From positions 57,048,917 to 57,112,916 of the forward strand of contig CM049319.1 in assembly GCA_026874595.1 (NCBI GenBank): a stretch of DNA of 64,000 nt, read 5' to 3'. A program made the translations under genes and the position numbers. This document shows positions 1 to 12,425 of this stretch, piece after piece. The notes below the pieces were generated by a model, which did no database searches, had not been told where the DNA came from, and saw nothing but the letters and a program-made list of their open reading frames with translations. Within the stretch, counting starts at the first letter, position 1; the number at the start of each line of letters is the position of its first letter. The DNA is from Sipunculus nudus. Taxonomy: Eukaryota > Annelida > Sipuncula > Golfingiida > Sipunculidae.

Positions 1-520
1 ACCTATATGGAAGTAATTAGCAACATATATAAACGCCATTCAAATTATTCTGGGCACATCCCTGCCTTTGATACTGAAACAAGGGGGCTACCTACAGGCG
101 TCCCTTGTTGGTTGAGCAGGTGATTACGACTCGACTTTTAACTAACAGGAGTAAGATACCCTTATCAAGACAGTTTCCCTAAACACACTTAATATACCGT
201 TTTGTAGTTACAGGTTGGTTTCTCGACACACCTTAATTACATTTGAGTTGTTTTTAATGAGCCTCGGCCCTGAACTAATTACAGCCAGCGGGGTCAATGC
301 TTCCCACAGGCGTCGGCTCAGCCGTCTGTGAATGTTCGAACATGCGATATCCGGACAGAGAAATAGGAGACCTAGATAATAGTGAAATCACCGGTAAATG
401 AAACTATTTTTGATTATGAAATATACTACTAGACTTATGATAGATCGCGAAAAAGGAACCCCGTGAAACTTTTAAAAATATAAAAACCGCGAAAATTCAG
501 CCCCGCCAATATAAAGGCAA
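1..520. other. no gene seen
   Basis: AT-rich non-coding sequence, probably intron of the NHERF-like gene. No exon with good splice sites was recognised. Confidence 0.5.
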
Positions 521-524
521 CCAC

Positions 525-909
525 AGTATTACCTGACTCGGACTCGAGTACTTGTTACCATGGCAAATAACGCTGTAAAGATAAAACAGACATCTTCTTG
601 TCGATGCAAAATATGCATTAATTTCACTCTGTGACGGCCTAACTTTATCCCAACGAAGGAATAGATGTAAATAGTATTAAATACTAGAATAAAAAAATTC
701 GATTCGGAACTTCAAGGCAAATAACTCATAATGCAGGCTAAGTCCCTTCGAAATATGCTGGGATAATGAAAATAAAAAGGCCTACAGACTGCCCGTAAAT
801 TTGCAGTAATATTCATATATGCATGTACATACACGAGAACTTGAGTCCAAATTTTGGACTCGAGTACTCGGTAAGTATTACTCGGACTCGAGTACTCCTT
901 TCAGCCCTA
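525..909 (+). mobile_element. truncated hAT-like MITE (same family as 55681-56079)
   Basis: Shares with 55681-56079 the blocks around GACTCGAGTACT, GTTACCATGGCAA, CTGTAAAGATAAAACAGACA, GCAAAATATGCAT and AGGCCTACAGACTGCCCGTA, in the same order, and the same right end GAGTACTCCTTTCAGCCCTA. The left terminus TAGGGCTGAAAC is missing, so the copy is truncated or eroded on the left. Confidence 0.7.
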
Positions 910-1546
910 GTTCATAAGGTCGTATGTCAATACATTTTCAAGCGTTATCAAACTTTCATTGCATTATATGCCATATATTTATATAATTATAACATGTTGT
1001 TTTATATCCATACAGTTAAATGAGTCTTATTGGTCAAAATATGTTTCGTCATTAATCATTTTCATTTTACACAATTTATCACCGATTTTATTAATTATTG
1101 CCTGTGTCTGCCTGCACATCAATTATAATGGTGGTTGTTGTTATGATAAAGTTATATGCCAATAATTTAGTGTTAAAAGGACATAAAGATGAACATGTAT
1201 ATCTACATGACTGGTTCTATGTGCATGTGTGTGAGTGTGTGTCCCTCTGTGTTTTTTCTCTGTTTATCAGTATGTGTCAGTGTGTGGTTCAGTCAGATAA
1301 CATGGAAGTATAAAGCAGACAGCCTAAGACATTACGACAAATAAAGTTTCTTTGAATCATTAGCAAGTAAAACGTTAGAAACAAAAAGTAACAAGAATTA
1401 GAATATTAAGCTGGAAAAAGTACAAATTTTAAGTAACAGAGTGACATGAATTAGCATATAAAGCTTGACAATTAATGGAAACATCCCCTCACCAAATGCA
1501 CTGATGACACCATGCATGGTAGTCTCTGTTACTCGCTAGAACTCAC
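910..1546. other. intron sequence, no gene seen
   Basis: AT-rich with a TG-rich patch near 1220-1290. Only short spurious ORFs. Lies downstream of linker exon 5, inside the predicted intron. Confidence 0.5.
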
Positions 1547-1615
1547 CTCGGTCTTGGGCTCCTCAGCGGTTGCTGCAGCTTCCGTTACTGCCGCTACTTC
1601 CGCATTGGTCATTGG
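1547..1615 (-). CDS. NHERF-like gene, linker exon 5
   Basis: A 69-bp phase 0-0 exon with acceptor GATTTGCAG and consensus donor GAG|GTGAGT. It encodes 23 residues made of PMTNAEVAAVTEAAATAEEPKTE in pieces: PMTNAEVAAV, TEAAAT, AEEPKTE. It aligns with exon 4 (TAEAAAVVETAAAMEEAKKE) when shifted by about two residues, supporting an origin by exon duplication. This is the last exon found before the window edge. The gene must continue past position 1, where PDZ2 and the C-terminus are expected. Confidence 0.75.
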
Positions 1616-1914
1616 CTGCAAATCACAATGTAAATATTTATTTAATATAAGTAACCAACTAAATGTTTTCTAATGGATAACTGGAAGGATATACACAAAA
1701 TATGCAAGATGAGCTAGTCAAACAAAAAATATGCATCCTTCATGGAGTGTTAAAGATTTTAAGAGATCTATGACTTTACACTGATTTAGCAGTCTCCTGT
1801 ACATCCTCTTTGGGTCTTTCCTTCCCTCTTTATGCTCTATTTGACTTCTCCTCTCTCTTTCTCGTCCTTCAGGGGCTTAAAAGATTTTAAAACTATCTAA
1901 TTTTATTTTACTCT

Positions 1915-2600
1915 AGAGGAATTCAGGTAACTTCTTTTTCTTGAAGAGTCATAGATGATAAGAAATGCCAGATTTCATACAGCTCAGAGGGACTTCCATG
2001 CCATTTTTTTTTTGGGGGGGGGGGGGGGGTATCATTATTGAAGTGTGACAGATTTACAGAATTTCCTTATAATATATTTTTTAGGGGGACATCTATACCT
2101 CCTCTTTTTAACTTGTATTTGAACAGTTATAGATTTCAAGGTATGCCGGATTTAATACTGCTTTGGGGGGACTTCCTTAACTCCTCTTACTTGTCTCATA
2201 TTTGAACAGTTACAGGTTTTAAGTAAAGCAAGATTTTATACTGCTTGGGGGGCGGGGTGGGGTGTTGCTTTACCTCCTCTTACTTATCTTGTAATTGAAA
2301 AGTTATACATTTTAAGGCATGCTAGATTCAATACTGCTTTGGGGGGACTGCCTTACCTCCTCTTCCTTGTCTTGTATTTGAACAGTAACTAATTTTAAGT
2401 ATTGCCAGATTTTTACAGCTTTTTTTTTTGGGGGGGGGGGGGTAGGAGGGACTCCCTAACCTCCTCTGATTTTAAGAAATGCCTCACTTTATACTATATT
2501 GTTTTTAGGGACAACCTCACCTCCTCCTTCTTGTTTGTATTTGAACAGTGTTAGTTTTAAGAAATTTATGATTTTACACTGCTTCAGAGGACCACCTTAC
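1915..2600. repeat. degenerate tandem repeat next to exon 4, units of about 80-90 bp
   Basis: Six to eight diverged units, each with TTACCTCCTCTT(A/T)CTTG, TTGTATTTGAACAGT, TTTTAAG..ATGCCAGATTT, ATACTGCTTTGGGGGGAC in that order. The first block is the reverse complement of the exon 4 end plus donor (CAAGAAAGAGGAG|GTAAGG). Poly-G runs interrupt it at 2012-2029 and about 2430-2442. The array lies in the intron between exons 4 and 5. Confidence 0.75.
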
Positions 2601-2669
2601 CTCCTCTTTCTTGGCTTCTTCCATTGCTGCTGCTGTTTCTACCACAGCTGCTGCCTCAGCAGTTGTCAC
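2601..2669 (-). CDS. NHERF-like gene, linker exon 4
   Basis: A 69-bp phase 0-0 exon with acceptor TTCTTATAG and donor GAGGAG|GTAAGG. It encodes 23 residues made of VTTAEAAAVVETAAAM then EEAKKEE. It has the same length as exon 5 and a similar Ala/Glu order, and its charged end resembles exon 3. On the intron side the donor region is followed at once by a degenerate tandem repeat whose units each carry a copy of the exon-end/donor sequence (see 1915-2600), so the real donor sits at the edge of a series of look-alikes. Confidence 0.75.
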
Positions 2670-3054
2670 CTATAAGAATTAAAAACCATCATTATTCACA
2701 TGTTCCTGTAACATCTTGTACATTAAACTCATCGACACAGTCCAACACAAACTTTTATCGATTCCTAATACTCTAATTAAGCTCCCAAAAACCCAGTAAC
2801 TAATTTATAATTAAGAACATTGCAACCTTTCATAAAGTTAACAGGAGCACACTTTAACCACATAACCATTCCAATCCTTTGTTTAAGTAAATAGAGACCT
2901 TCCATTCTGATACCTAAACCAAGACTCCATTCATACCCTTGATGAACATATCAACTAAATCCCAGTTACAATGGTGAAGAACCAAAAGAGCATTCTAATC
3001 CTTTGATAAAGTTTACAATGCCCTACTCCAATGTCTAAACCAAGCAACCATTGA

Positions 3055-3490
3055 ATCCCTTGATAAGGTTCATGGCAACCCCATTTTCAATGCCTTAACC
3101 ACAAGACAATACTGATCACTTGATAAGGTTCATAGCAACACCACTGTCAAATGCCTTAACCACAAGACAATACTAATCACTTGATAAGGTTCATAGCAAC
3201 ACCATTGTCCAATGCCTTAACCACAAGACAATACTAATCACTTGATAAGGTTCATAGCAACACCATTGTCCAATGCCTTAACCACAAGACAATACTAATC
3301 ACTTGATAAGGTTCATAGCAACACCACTGTCCAATGCCTTAACCACAAGACAATACTAATAACTTGATAAGGTCCATAGCAACACCATTGTCCATTGCCT
3401 TAACCATAAGACAATACTAATCACTTGATAAGGTTCATGGCAACACCCACTGTCCAATGCCTTAACCACAAGACAATACTTATCACTTGG
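3055..3490. repeat. minisatellite, about 61-bp unit, 7 copies
   Basis: Unit contains CTTGATAAGGTTCATAGCAA, CACCATTGTCCAATGCCTT and AACCACAAGACAATACTAAT. Copies from 3115 on are nearly identical; the first is more diverged. It sits between linker exons 3 and 4. Confidence 0.9.
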
Positions 3491-3524
3491 TAATCTTTAC
3501 TTTGATATTTTTAATATTTCTCAC

Positions 3525-3572
3525 CTCTTTTTTGACTTCTTCCACAGTGGCTGCTGTTTCAGCATGGTTAAC
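3525..3572 (-). CDS. NHERF-like gene, linker exon 3
   Basis: A 48-bp phase 0-0 exon with acceptor TTGTTACAG and donor GAG|GTGAGA. It encodes 16 residues, VNHAETAATVEEVKKE. The pattern of Ala-Glu-Thr followed by a charged EEVKKE end recurs in the next exon downstream, which suggests that the linker grew by exon duplication. Because the exon length is a multiple of three and both ends are phase 0, it could be skipped without a frameshift. Evidence is splice signals, phase agreement and composition; there is no domain to recognise. Confidence 0.72.
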
Positions 3573-3579
3573 CTGTAAC

Positions 3580-6120
3580 AACAACCATCATCAATTTTAC
3601 CATCATCAACATGATCTTCATATTTATAAATCATTTACACCAAATATAAAATAAAATGTCCAACACTGGACCACTTATCTACTATGCCTAATCCCGCTAT
3701 TCACATAGAAAGTAAAAAGAACCCCAGATAATACACTCATAAAATGAAAGGGAATTACCAGATAAGCTAGAAAGGGAGATTAGCAAAAAAATTTAACAGC
3801 AAGTGCATAACCATAATCAGTCCCTGAGAAAATTCCCATATATATTTAATTATAACATGTAACAACAGTAAATGCCTGATGGGAAAAAATATATATGTTA
3901 TATATATTCTGTGTGATAAGATAATCATACATATGTCAATAATACATTAATTCACTGATTCACATATGCAGTGAACCCATATATAAACACCCATATTTAA
4001 CCCACATATGAGGGATACCATATAGAACATCAACCTAGACACATTAATAACATATCCACATACAGGGTAACCACATTGAAATAAATCTCCAATTATCCTA
4101 AATTTAAAAACCTAACACAGGACCATAATCAACATTGTTCAGTAAGCTCAACCTTTTTGTTCCCAATGTACACTTTGCAGATTATATTCCCATATTTAGC
4201 ATTATGATGACATTACAATATTTAACATACTCTGTAATTACCTTATGGATTTTCATAACTTTGCAAATCTGTCCTAGAATATAAATGCCCAAATTTTACC
4301 TGAATTTACCTGCTTTTTGTTTACACAGATATATTAAAAATTATAAGTATGATAAAGTCATCCCAAAAGTAAGCCATCTATGTATTTTATGTTCTAAATT
4401 TTGGAAAGATACATGAAAACTGAGTGAGTTATTGCCTTTCTACACTCCTCACATAGAAGTTACACACTGCTGTCATTCCAGATCTGCTTTGTTTTCACAA
4501 CTGCTTTGATTAGCAAAATAAATTCTCCGGGTTACACCACCAGGGATCACACAGAGCAAACAATTGCAATCAGACCAATGAGAGCATGATACTGCATTGT
4601 GCATCCAGCTCCAAGTTTTAAAATCACAACACCCTACCCTCATTGGTATGATTCTCTGGCCTGTGCCAGCCCTGGTGTCGAGATCCTGAAAAACTTGTCA
4701 ACAAAGCAGCGGTTTAAACAAAGGAGATCAGCAACAACCACAGTGTTTAACCACTGTATGAGGAGTGTACCACCTTTCATGTATATGTTAAGTCAAAGTA
4801 CCAGAAATGCAAATTTATTTGGAGAGTAAAGGGTTAATCATCTGGGTCAGAATTTTTAATCACGGTGAGAGTGCTGTTAGGAGTTTTATGCAGTCCACAA
4901 GGTCAATTAACAAAGAAAAGGTCAAGGGACTTGACCCAGGCTCACTTGATCCAATTAGACAAGTAAAACACCTGACTGCAGGTACGCCTCTGTTAAGTCA
5001 TGCCAGGTATACTATCATTTGTCTCTCTGCTTGCTGGTACATGACATTAAATCGTTATCAGCACACATTCCGTGTGATCAATTACAGGTATACCAGTGTT
5101 ATTTGTACAGAAATATGTGAACATACATAATAACACTGATATAAAGCACTGCTATAGTGACGGCCTCTGTAGAAAGCAGCATGAAATTACCAGGTGTTAA
5201 TCATCAGGTGTAACACTGCAAATGAACAGAAAACACAAAATTTCCCAAATTTTAATGTAATTCTATATATTAATTCATTTAAATTGAATTATTGTGTAAA
5301 AAAGGACTATGTTGATTGTGCCAGTCAAAACAGTATTTAGTAAGTACAATGCTCAATAAGCTTTTCTGGTTTAAAGTAAATAGAGGTTTTAGAGTGATAA
5401 AATTAAATTTAGTGACCCAACTGACCTATTGGTAATTTTGCCCCACTGACAGTAGAACGTTTCCTGAAATGCCAGTGTGGCATGATCAGCTACATAAAAA
5501 ATTACCGTGAAAATCTCAATAAGTAAAATATATTTTCATAATTGTTTACAATGCCTCACTGTTTAGGAGTATAGTGTCAGTTAAGAGTAAACCAGTCCAA
5601 CTGTTCAGTATGTTTGTGTTCTTTCATACAACACCAGCCATATGCAGGAAAGATATAACCCAAATTACTGGTAAATCCCTTGCATCAGGTTTGTTGATTT
5701 CTGATGACATCCAAACATATCTCCCACAGGTTATGTAGTCAAAGACTTTGTGCAAGGGATAAGGAACGAGAGCAGCCACCATGGAGATGGGGCTTACCCT
5801 CTAGTGCAAATATAAATTTGTTTCCTTTCATGCTGATTATTCAATAAAGGATATAAGTTAAGATCAACACCTCATAGAGTGAAAAGTTATTGCCGGTAAT
5901 GTAAATTATATAAACAATGTCAGAATTTATCGGAAATCTAAAATAAATATAAACAGGTAAGGATTATATCATCATGCAGCATGGATGGCTTTAGCAGTGC
6001 AGTTTTTTGCATGACTATTGTCATGTCTCTAAACCCCATTTACTGCATGGTCCATACAAAATGACTATTGAATCAAGTCATTTATTCACAGCTACACAGG
6101 GCCATAACAATCTATATATT
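3580..6120. other. intron of NHERF-like gene, no exon seen
   Basis: AT-rich. ORFs of 76 and 107 codons on the plus strand near 4600-5130 show no recognisable domain and are antisense to the gene. Confidence 0.5.
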
Positions 6121-6121
6121 A

Positions 6122-6215
6122 ATAGCGTAAGGCGATTTTTGTGATTTTCCGTATCTCCTCTGATACCGCCGTACGGATTGCCGTGATTTTTCGACATACA
6201 TATGCTCTGGGTTTG
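6122..6215. repeat. dispersed repeat, copy 1 (other copy 8735-8815)
   Basis: Both copies share TCTCCTCTGA, TTGCCGTGATTTTT, GACATACATATGCTC and GGGTTTGTCCGAAGA in order with small gaps. Family unknown. Confidence 0.7.
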
Positions 6216-6587
6216 TCCGAAGAGATTCCATCCCCTTTTATTTGGAATATTTGCGTATTACCTGCATTATTAATAATTTTAATATTTTCTCCCCCGCGGG
6301 CACCTCTTTTCTTTGTGTCTTTGGGCTTGGTAACACAATGGCCACAAAGTGTTTGATGGCGGGACAGAGTTTTTCTCCGGGGGCCCTATCTGGGCTTTTC
6401 TTAAATTTCCGCTGACCGGCCCGAAATAATCCCCATTGGTGATCCCTTCTCAAAAGGTAACCTCCACGCAGCGAAAAGGTCTACTGTGCACAAGGAGATC
6501 TCGCGTGAGGAAAATGCTCAAAAGGGGGATCTTTCAAAGAATGTAAATTTTCCGAGCGGTAGTGAAAGCAGGGAAGTGTGTAAAACT

Positions 6588-6744
6588 CGAACCCCACAGT
6601 CCCCAGACCCCATAAACCTATTTCCTCATTTTCCATTATTTATACCGATAAAAACACCACTATTGTTGATGTAAGGACCGAGCAAAGTCCCTAAATGGTG
6701 CACATTTGTAAATGACCGATTCACTGAAAGATTTATAATTACAA
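6588..6744 (+). repeat. local tandem duplication, left copy (interrupted by insertion)
   Basis: From CGAACCCCAC to GATTTATAATTACAA. It matches 7521-7677 with few changes over 157 bp. Its right part, 7426-7510, is separated from it by the element at 6745-7425. Confidence 0.88.
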
Positions 6745-7425
6745 CTAGATGTGTCGGAACGATACGAATGCCCCCGCCTGGGGCAAATTAGAAACATTTG
6801 TAAAATTTTGAAAAATTTTTTAAGTTCAGGATGTGTCGTATTGTCAAAAGTAGGTTCAGGAGCCGTAAAATGGTCAAAAGTAGGTCAACCGGGACGAAAC
6901 GCGAACTTGATCTGTAACTGGTCATTATCTGCCCACACACCAAAAATCAGGCCAATATCTGCAGGCATTGCGAAAAAAAGTCCGTACATGTGTATTTGTC
7001 ATGAAATTTCATATTTTTCATGAAATTTTCTATATTCAGGAGCCGTAAAACGGTCAAAAGTAGGTCAACCGGGACGAAACACGAACTCGATCTGTAACTG
7101 GTCATTATCTGTCCACACACCAAAAATCAGGCCAATATCTGCAGGCATTGCGAAAAAAAGTCCGTACATGTGTATTTGTCATGAAATTTCATATTTTTCA
7201 TGAAATTTTCTATGTTCAGGAGCCGTAAAACGATCAAAAGTAGGTCAACCGGGACGAAACGCGAACTTTAACTGGTCTATATCTGCCCACACACCAAAAA
7301 TCAGGCCAATATCTGCAGGCATTGCGAAAAAAAGTCCGTACAACTGTTTGATTTCGGAAGGACGGAAGGACGGAATGACGGACATGGGTAAAACTATATG
7401 CCCCGGCCACTTTGTGGCGGGGGCA
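6745..7425 (-). mobile_element. helentron-like element with three ~180-bp core repeats
   Basis: Begins CTAGATGTGTCGGAACGA followed by a hairpin-forming GCCCCCGCCTGGGGC and ends with a second hairpin region (CCCCGGCCAC/GTGGCGGGGGC) before CATAAAAA. The core has three tandem units of about 180 bp (starting near 6854, 7034 and 7214) containing GTAGGTCAACCGGGACGAAA and CCAATATCTGCAGGCATTGC. On the minus strand it ends ...CATCTAG before TT, and it sits in an A5 tract, as expected for helentron (TT-target) elements and similar to bivalve 'pearl' elements with tandem cores. No coding capacity. Family name is inference. Confidence 0.75.
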
Positions 7426-7520
7426 TAAAAATATTTTGATGATAACGGACCTCATTTACTTGAATTTGCCGACTGTTCAATTTTGACGGACCCCAGTAAC
7501 CACCGCTCACCGCTCAAACC

Positions 7521-7744
7521 CGAACCCCACGATCCCTGGACCCCATAAACCTATTTCCTCATTTTCCATTATTTATACCGATAAAAACACCACTATTGTT
7601 GATATAAGGACAGAGCAAAGTCCCTAATTGTTGCACATTTGTAAATGACCGATTCACTGAAAGATTTATAATTACAAAAATATTTCGATGAAGACGGACC
7701 TCATTTACTTGAATTTGCCGACAGACCCCAGTAACCACCGCTCA
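7521..7744 (+). repeat. local tandem duplication, right copy (empty site)
   Basis: Uninterrupted copy: ATTACAAAAATATTTCGATG continues directly where the left copy carries the insertion. Followed by GACGGACCTCATTTACTTGA and CCCCAGTAACCACCGCTCA, also present at 7440-7507. Confidence 0.88.
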
Positions 7745-10700
7745 TATTTTTATTTATGACTAAAAGAGGACAAAAATAGCACTAATGTCACACACTAAAT
7801 ATAATATTTGTTATTTTAAATGAAAATATAATAGTGCGGACACAGTGGGGGAGATTTAATTTGAAGTGCACTAACAGTTGAGCGGACCTGAGACTGATAT
7901 ATTAGAGCACTTCCACATAACAACAGGTTTCTTGCTCCGTTCATAACAACCATGCAATTTTAAAGTTGGCAATAATATAAATACCGAAAGGAATTGTTGA
8001 TTACTTGCATTTCAAGCAACTACAGGTTCCAAAATAATGATTTTGTAAATGTTTTAAATTATAAAACTTTTTAAAATGCTACACAAATGAAATAAATAGC
8101 AAATATAAAATTATGAATAAAAACTGAGACAGAAATGTAAAAATACAGATACAAACACAATAATAAATCACAAATGTGTCATGGCTAAACGTGATGTCAA
8201 ATACATGTATGTACTAAAGAAATAGTAAAACAACAAGAAAACGGGGTCCGTGTAATCCGTGAGGTCCGTGCCCCAGTGTCCGTAAGTGGTTTTTATTTAT
8301 CAAAGTTTGTTGCAAAACAGACTTTTTTTTTAACCAAACATAATATAAAATATGTCTTTAGATACGATTATGTAAAATATCAGGACAAATTACCATGAGA
8401 GTTTAAGAATTACAAATTTTTCTTGGGTTCCGGGATCCGGTGTGGGATCCAGGTTTAACACACTGCCTGAACGCAGTGACTGTCTCACTGGAAAACATTG
8501 GCTCAGCTTTCAAACAGAAAGGAGTGCGTGATATTTAAAAATATATACAGCCATTAAATGTACCACATAATATAATGCTACCACGAACTTTTGCGCAGCG
8601 GGATTTCCCAACCATGTGAGTGCTCAGTTTTTGTGCGTTATAACCGGAATGCAATTATCGAGATCACGTCTCAGCGCTGTACTGTACTACCATGCAAGAT
8701 AACAGGTTCCTTTACTGGCGGATTCATGTGTGAATTTACATGTCTCCTCTGACACTACGGTTTGCCGTGATTTTTGACATACATATGCTCCGGGTTTGTC
8801 CGAAGACATTCCACCATTTGGACAAGAACGTATTCGTCCAGGTCATTCAGACTCCGACACAAGGTTAACATAGAGACAGAACACTTACACCAAATGTCGG
8901 ATTCAAAGAGACAGTAACACTGTACACCAAAGACATGAAACCATGACAGCCTATTTGACATCAGAACAAAATGGTCGCCCAAAACCATGCGTAGCACGGG
9001 TAATTGCTAGTCAGAATAAATGGTGCCATGTTGGACCCTGATAGGATTAATTCCACAAGGTTAATGAACGAGAATGTACTTGGCTGGCCAGAGTGCCATG
9101 GTGCACAGTACAAAGCTAAATGGTAGCTCTGGAGCCTGACACTAAAAGCTTCATCTGTATAATTAAGTGCTCTGACAAATGATGACATGAACACCAGTGA
9201 AGATGTGACTATCTGACACTGTGTGCAGGTTAAACAAGGTAATACAGTGAGTTTCATTTCCTGTACACTACTCTGTCGATAAATGTAGGGCTCCTATTTG
9301 GACTATCATGCCTGATAAACAAAGCAGGCAGATCAAGTGCTACACCCCCTTCCATACACAGCACAGACAGGGTGGTCATGTTTGCACAGGAAACTTGTCA
9401 TTCTACTAGTATGATTCATTTTTTATCAAGAAAGGTCATAATTATATTCTTTAATTATGGAGTTTGACATAGATCCCATTTAATGTGTGCCACATACCAG
9501 CCTTCAACTCCTCATCCCTACAACTGTCCGTTAAAGCAACCTTCCTTCTTCCCCCATTCCCCCCCCCCCCCCCCTGCCATCCTCTTCCTGCTTATATATG
9601 CAAATAAACTATGGAACGAGAAGCTAGCTCCCATCAAAATGTGACATTTATATATTTAGGGAATGTTAATGTATCTTTGATCAAACATATCTTTAGAACA
9701 AATGATATCCTATTCTTATTGCAATATAATGTCAGGAGTCAAACAACAAAGAATATTTTATAACCTTTAGCAATATAATATCAGGAATCAAACATTGTTT
9801 AATCAGGCTTATTTCTATTTATAAATAGTATTTTACAACAATTTCAAAAAGCTGACCCAGTAAATTGTACTGCAAGGACATTCCTTCACACCCACAGTAC
9901 AGAATGCACACAATACCAGCACATAAAAGGGTTATACAAGGCGTAGACCAATCACACACCATGTACACGGGAGCGACCTCATAAAGAGAGTGTAACGTTT
10001 AAATCCAAGGGCACTGACATGGACAAACACAGCACAGATTAATGCACACTTTATGTATCTGGGTCATAATCTACACAGTGACAGTCACCGATATTGCACC
10101 TGCAGTGAGCAAGTCCTGGCAGAACGCATCTGAATGATCATAATCATTAAGTTTAAATCATCGTCCAAGCACTAAATGTAACTTCAAGTTTGTCAGATAA
10201 AATAACATAAACATATGATGAATCTGGTGGCTATGGCAGAGTTTCAAATTTAAAGGGGCCTACAGGCCCAATGCATGTTCCATGTGCACTTTGTGATAAA
10301 TCTATAAAATAATGCCAAGGGTCCCATCAGGTTCCTGAATAATAAACAGTAATTTTATATGAGCACCTGGGACAAAAAATTGGGAGTTAATAGGAAATTA
10401 CAGCAAAAAATATAGGAAAAATACAGGTGTACCCATTACACAATTTTGGTTAACACGGTGAATTAAGGTGACTGACTATTCTCCAAGCAGTATTTTATGG
10501 TCTGTTTAATTGATTTAGATGGCTTTACCTGTAAGACTCCAACCCTTGTGTGTACAAGTTATACAAAAGAGATGCATGTTTTAAATAATATTTTATTAAT
10601 ATTAATGTAAATATTCAGTACTAACAATTATATAGGAAATAAAACTATGAGGTGAAAAATAATGTAGGAAAATATAGGATATCATGACCTTCATACCAGA

Positions 10701-12235
10701 AAATATGGCAGACTATTTTAAGAAAATATATAGAAAATATAGGAGTCAGTAGGACCACCATTATGCATTTTTTTTCCGTTGAGCGTTTTAAGACATTGGC
10801 TCAGTTTTAAGACATCAAGCTCAACCCTAAATCAACCCTTCTCACAAACTAAAGCCACTGTAAATCACCACCTTCAAGCTGATAGAATGTTGATTATTAT
10901 GGTTTTATACCTCAAAATGGAGCTAAATCTATTAGTTGTGTACCAATTAATTTTGTTTGAAAGATTTAACTGATACAAAAGAATGCAATTAACTAACAGT
11001 GATCAGAATACAAGGATACAGTGGTGTATCAAAATGGTTGGACTTAAGGCTGAGGAGTTCCCATGAGGATTTTCCAGAGTACCAATTAACTTAATATGTT
11101 GATGACGGGTCGCTGTCTTTCAAAATCTATTGAATTGGCAGCATTAATGCATAATGGATAACAAACAATTATGCATGCATGCACATGCAAGAAATTCACA
11201 TTTCCCAAAATGAAAATATTCTAATCACATCACAGATATTTCTAAGTAAGACAGGACATAAATTAGCGAACAAGACTTGAATCTATTGCAGTGAACATGT
11301 GTCAACAAGTGTCCCATTACTTTTACCTTTCAGCATGATGTTCAAGTCACACTTAATTGACTTGATTCTGTGTAAATATAGACATATATAATAAATGATT
11401 AATAACTGATTATTGGTCATATATTTTATTTTTAATCATTGAGCATGATTTTATAACCAGTTCCTACTAGTGTTACTAATGTCTACCAAGTATGAGTTTA
11501 ACAGCTGGTGATACATGTCTCAGTGGTGTCTATAAGTGTCTATGGATTTCATCTACTGTGGATAATTGATGGAGATTTGCCAGAGTTTCTGAAGACCCAC
11601 ATTTTAGAAGTGTATTTGGACTATATTATTGTGTAAGTTATTTGCAATGTCTGGGGGTTTATACATCAGTTTTCATCTCCTTCAAGTTTCAACTAGGATA
11701 AATATGCTGTGGTTAATGCATAACAAACCATTCTTTTTCTTGTTCCAGGGACCTGTAAAACCTATAATTCACACGTCATGCTGGCTTGTAACATTCAAAA
11801 CAAATTCTGAACCCTGAGTAAGACAGCAAATATACTTTTTCTTTGATCACATGACTTGTTCATTACAACACAGGCTTATGTTATCAGGAGTTCTGTTAAA
11901 ACAACTAAACATCATTTCTGCTCCACTTCTCTTATCAAAATGGCCTACTATAACACTAACACTACAAAATTCCTTTTTTGTTTCTAGAGGCCTTTTTCAC
12001 ACCAAACTAGCTCAGTGACCTTGTAATGCATTATTCTACAATTTTAGGATGAACAGAAATAAGTGGTCTGTAATGCTTGAATTTTCTAATGTAGACCTAT
12101 ACAAATCTGTTTAATTTCAAGAAGTGGATCTATCCAAAATTTACCTGATCACCAAAATATAGTCAATGGCCCATGGCATACAATCCACTTATAACTTATT
12201 TATTTTACAATTATTGTGCAACTAGCTATAAAAGT
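7745..12235. other. intron of NHERF-like gene, no gene seen
   Basis: AT-rich intron with a poly-C run near 9560-9576 and the second copy of a dispersed repeat at 8735-8815. ORFs of 60-100 codons in several frames show no recognisable family. Confidence 0.5.
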
Positions 12236-12239
12236 TAAA

Positions 12240-12425
12240 TGGAGACAAATCTCCATGGCGGCATTCAATAGTCCCTAGGGATGGAGGAAACCAATGGATT
12301 CAGAGAAAACCATCAACCCTGGACTGGCCACTAAAAACCCACTCTGAATGCAACCTTGGGGATCAAACACGGGACACCAGCAGAGAGAGCCTAGCGTTTT
12401 ACCACTTGACTATCCAGTTCCAAAA
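12240..12425 (-). mobile_element. tRNA-derived SINE (V-SINE-like)
   Basis: On the minus strand it starts with a tRNA-like head: GGATAGTCAAGTGGTAAAAC (A box region), then TGTTTGATCCCC (B box region). It continues AGAGTGGG, AGTGGCCAGTCCAGGG, GGTTTTCTCTGAATCC and GGTTTCCTCCATCCC, which resembles the conserved central domain of V-SINE/Meta-SINE families. A related copy is at 49100-49300. Confidence 0.72.

Noticed and set aside
3055-3490. CRISPR array
   Set aside because: Regular 61-bp period, but whole units repeat including the would-be spacers, and the context is an intron in a metazoan genome.
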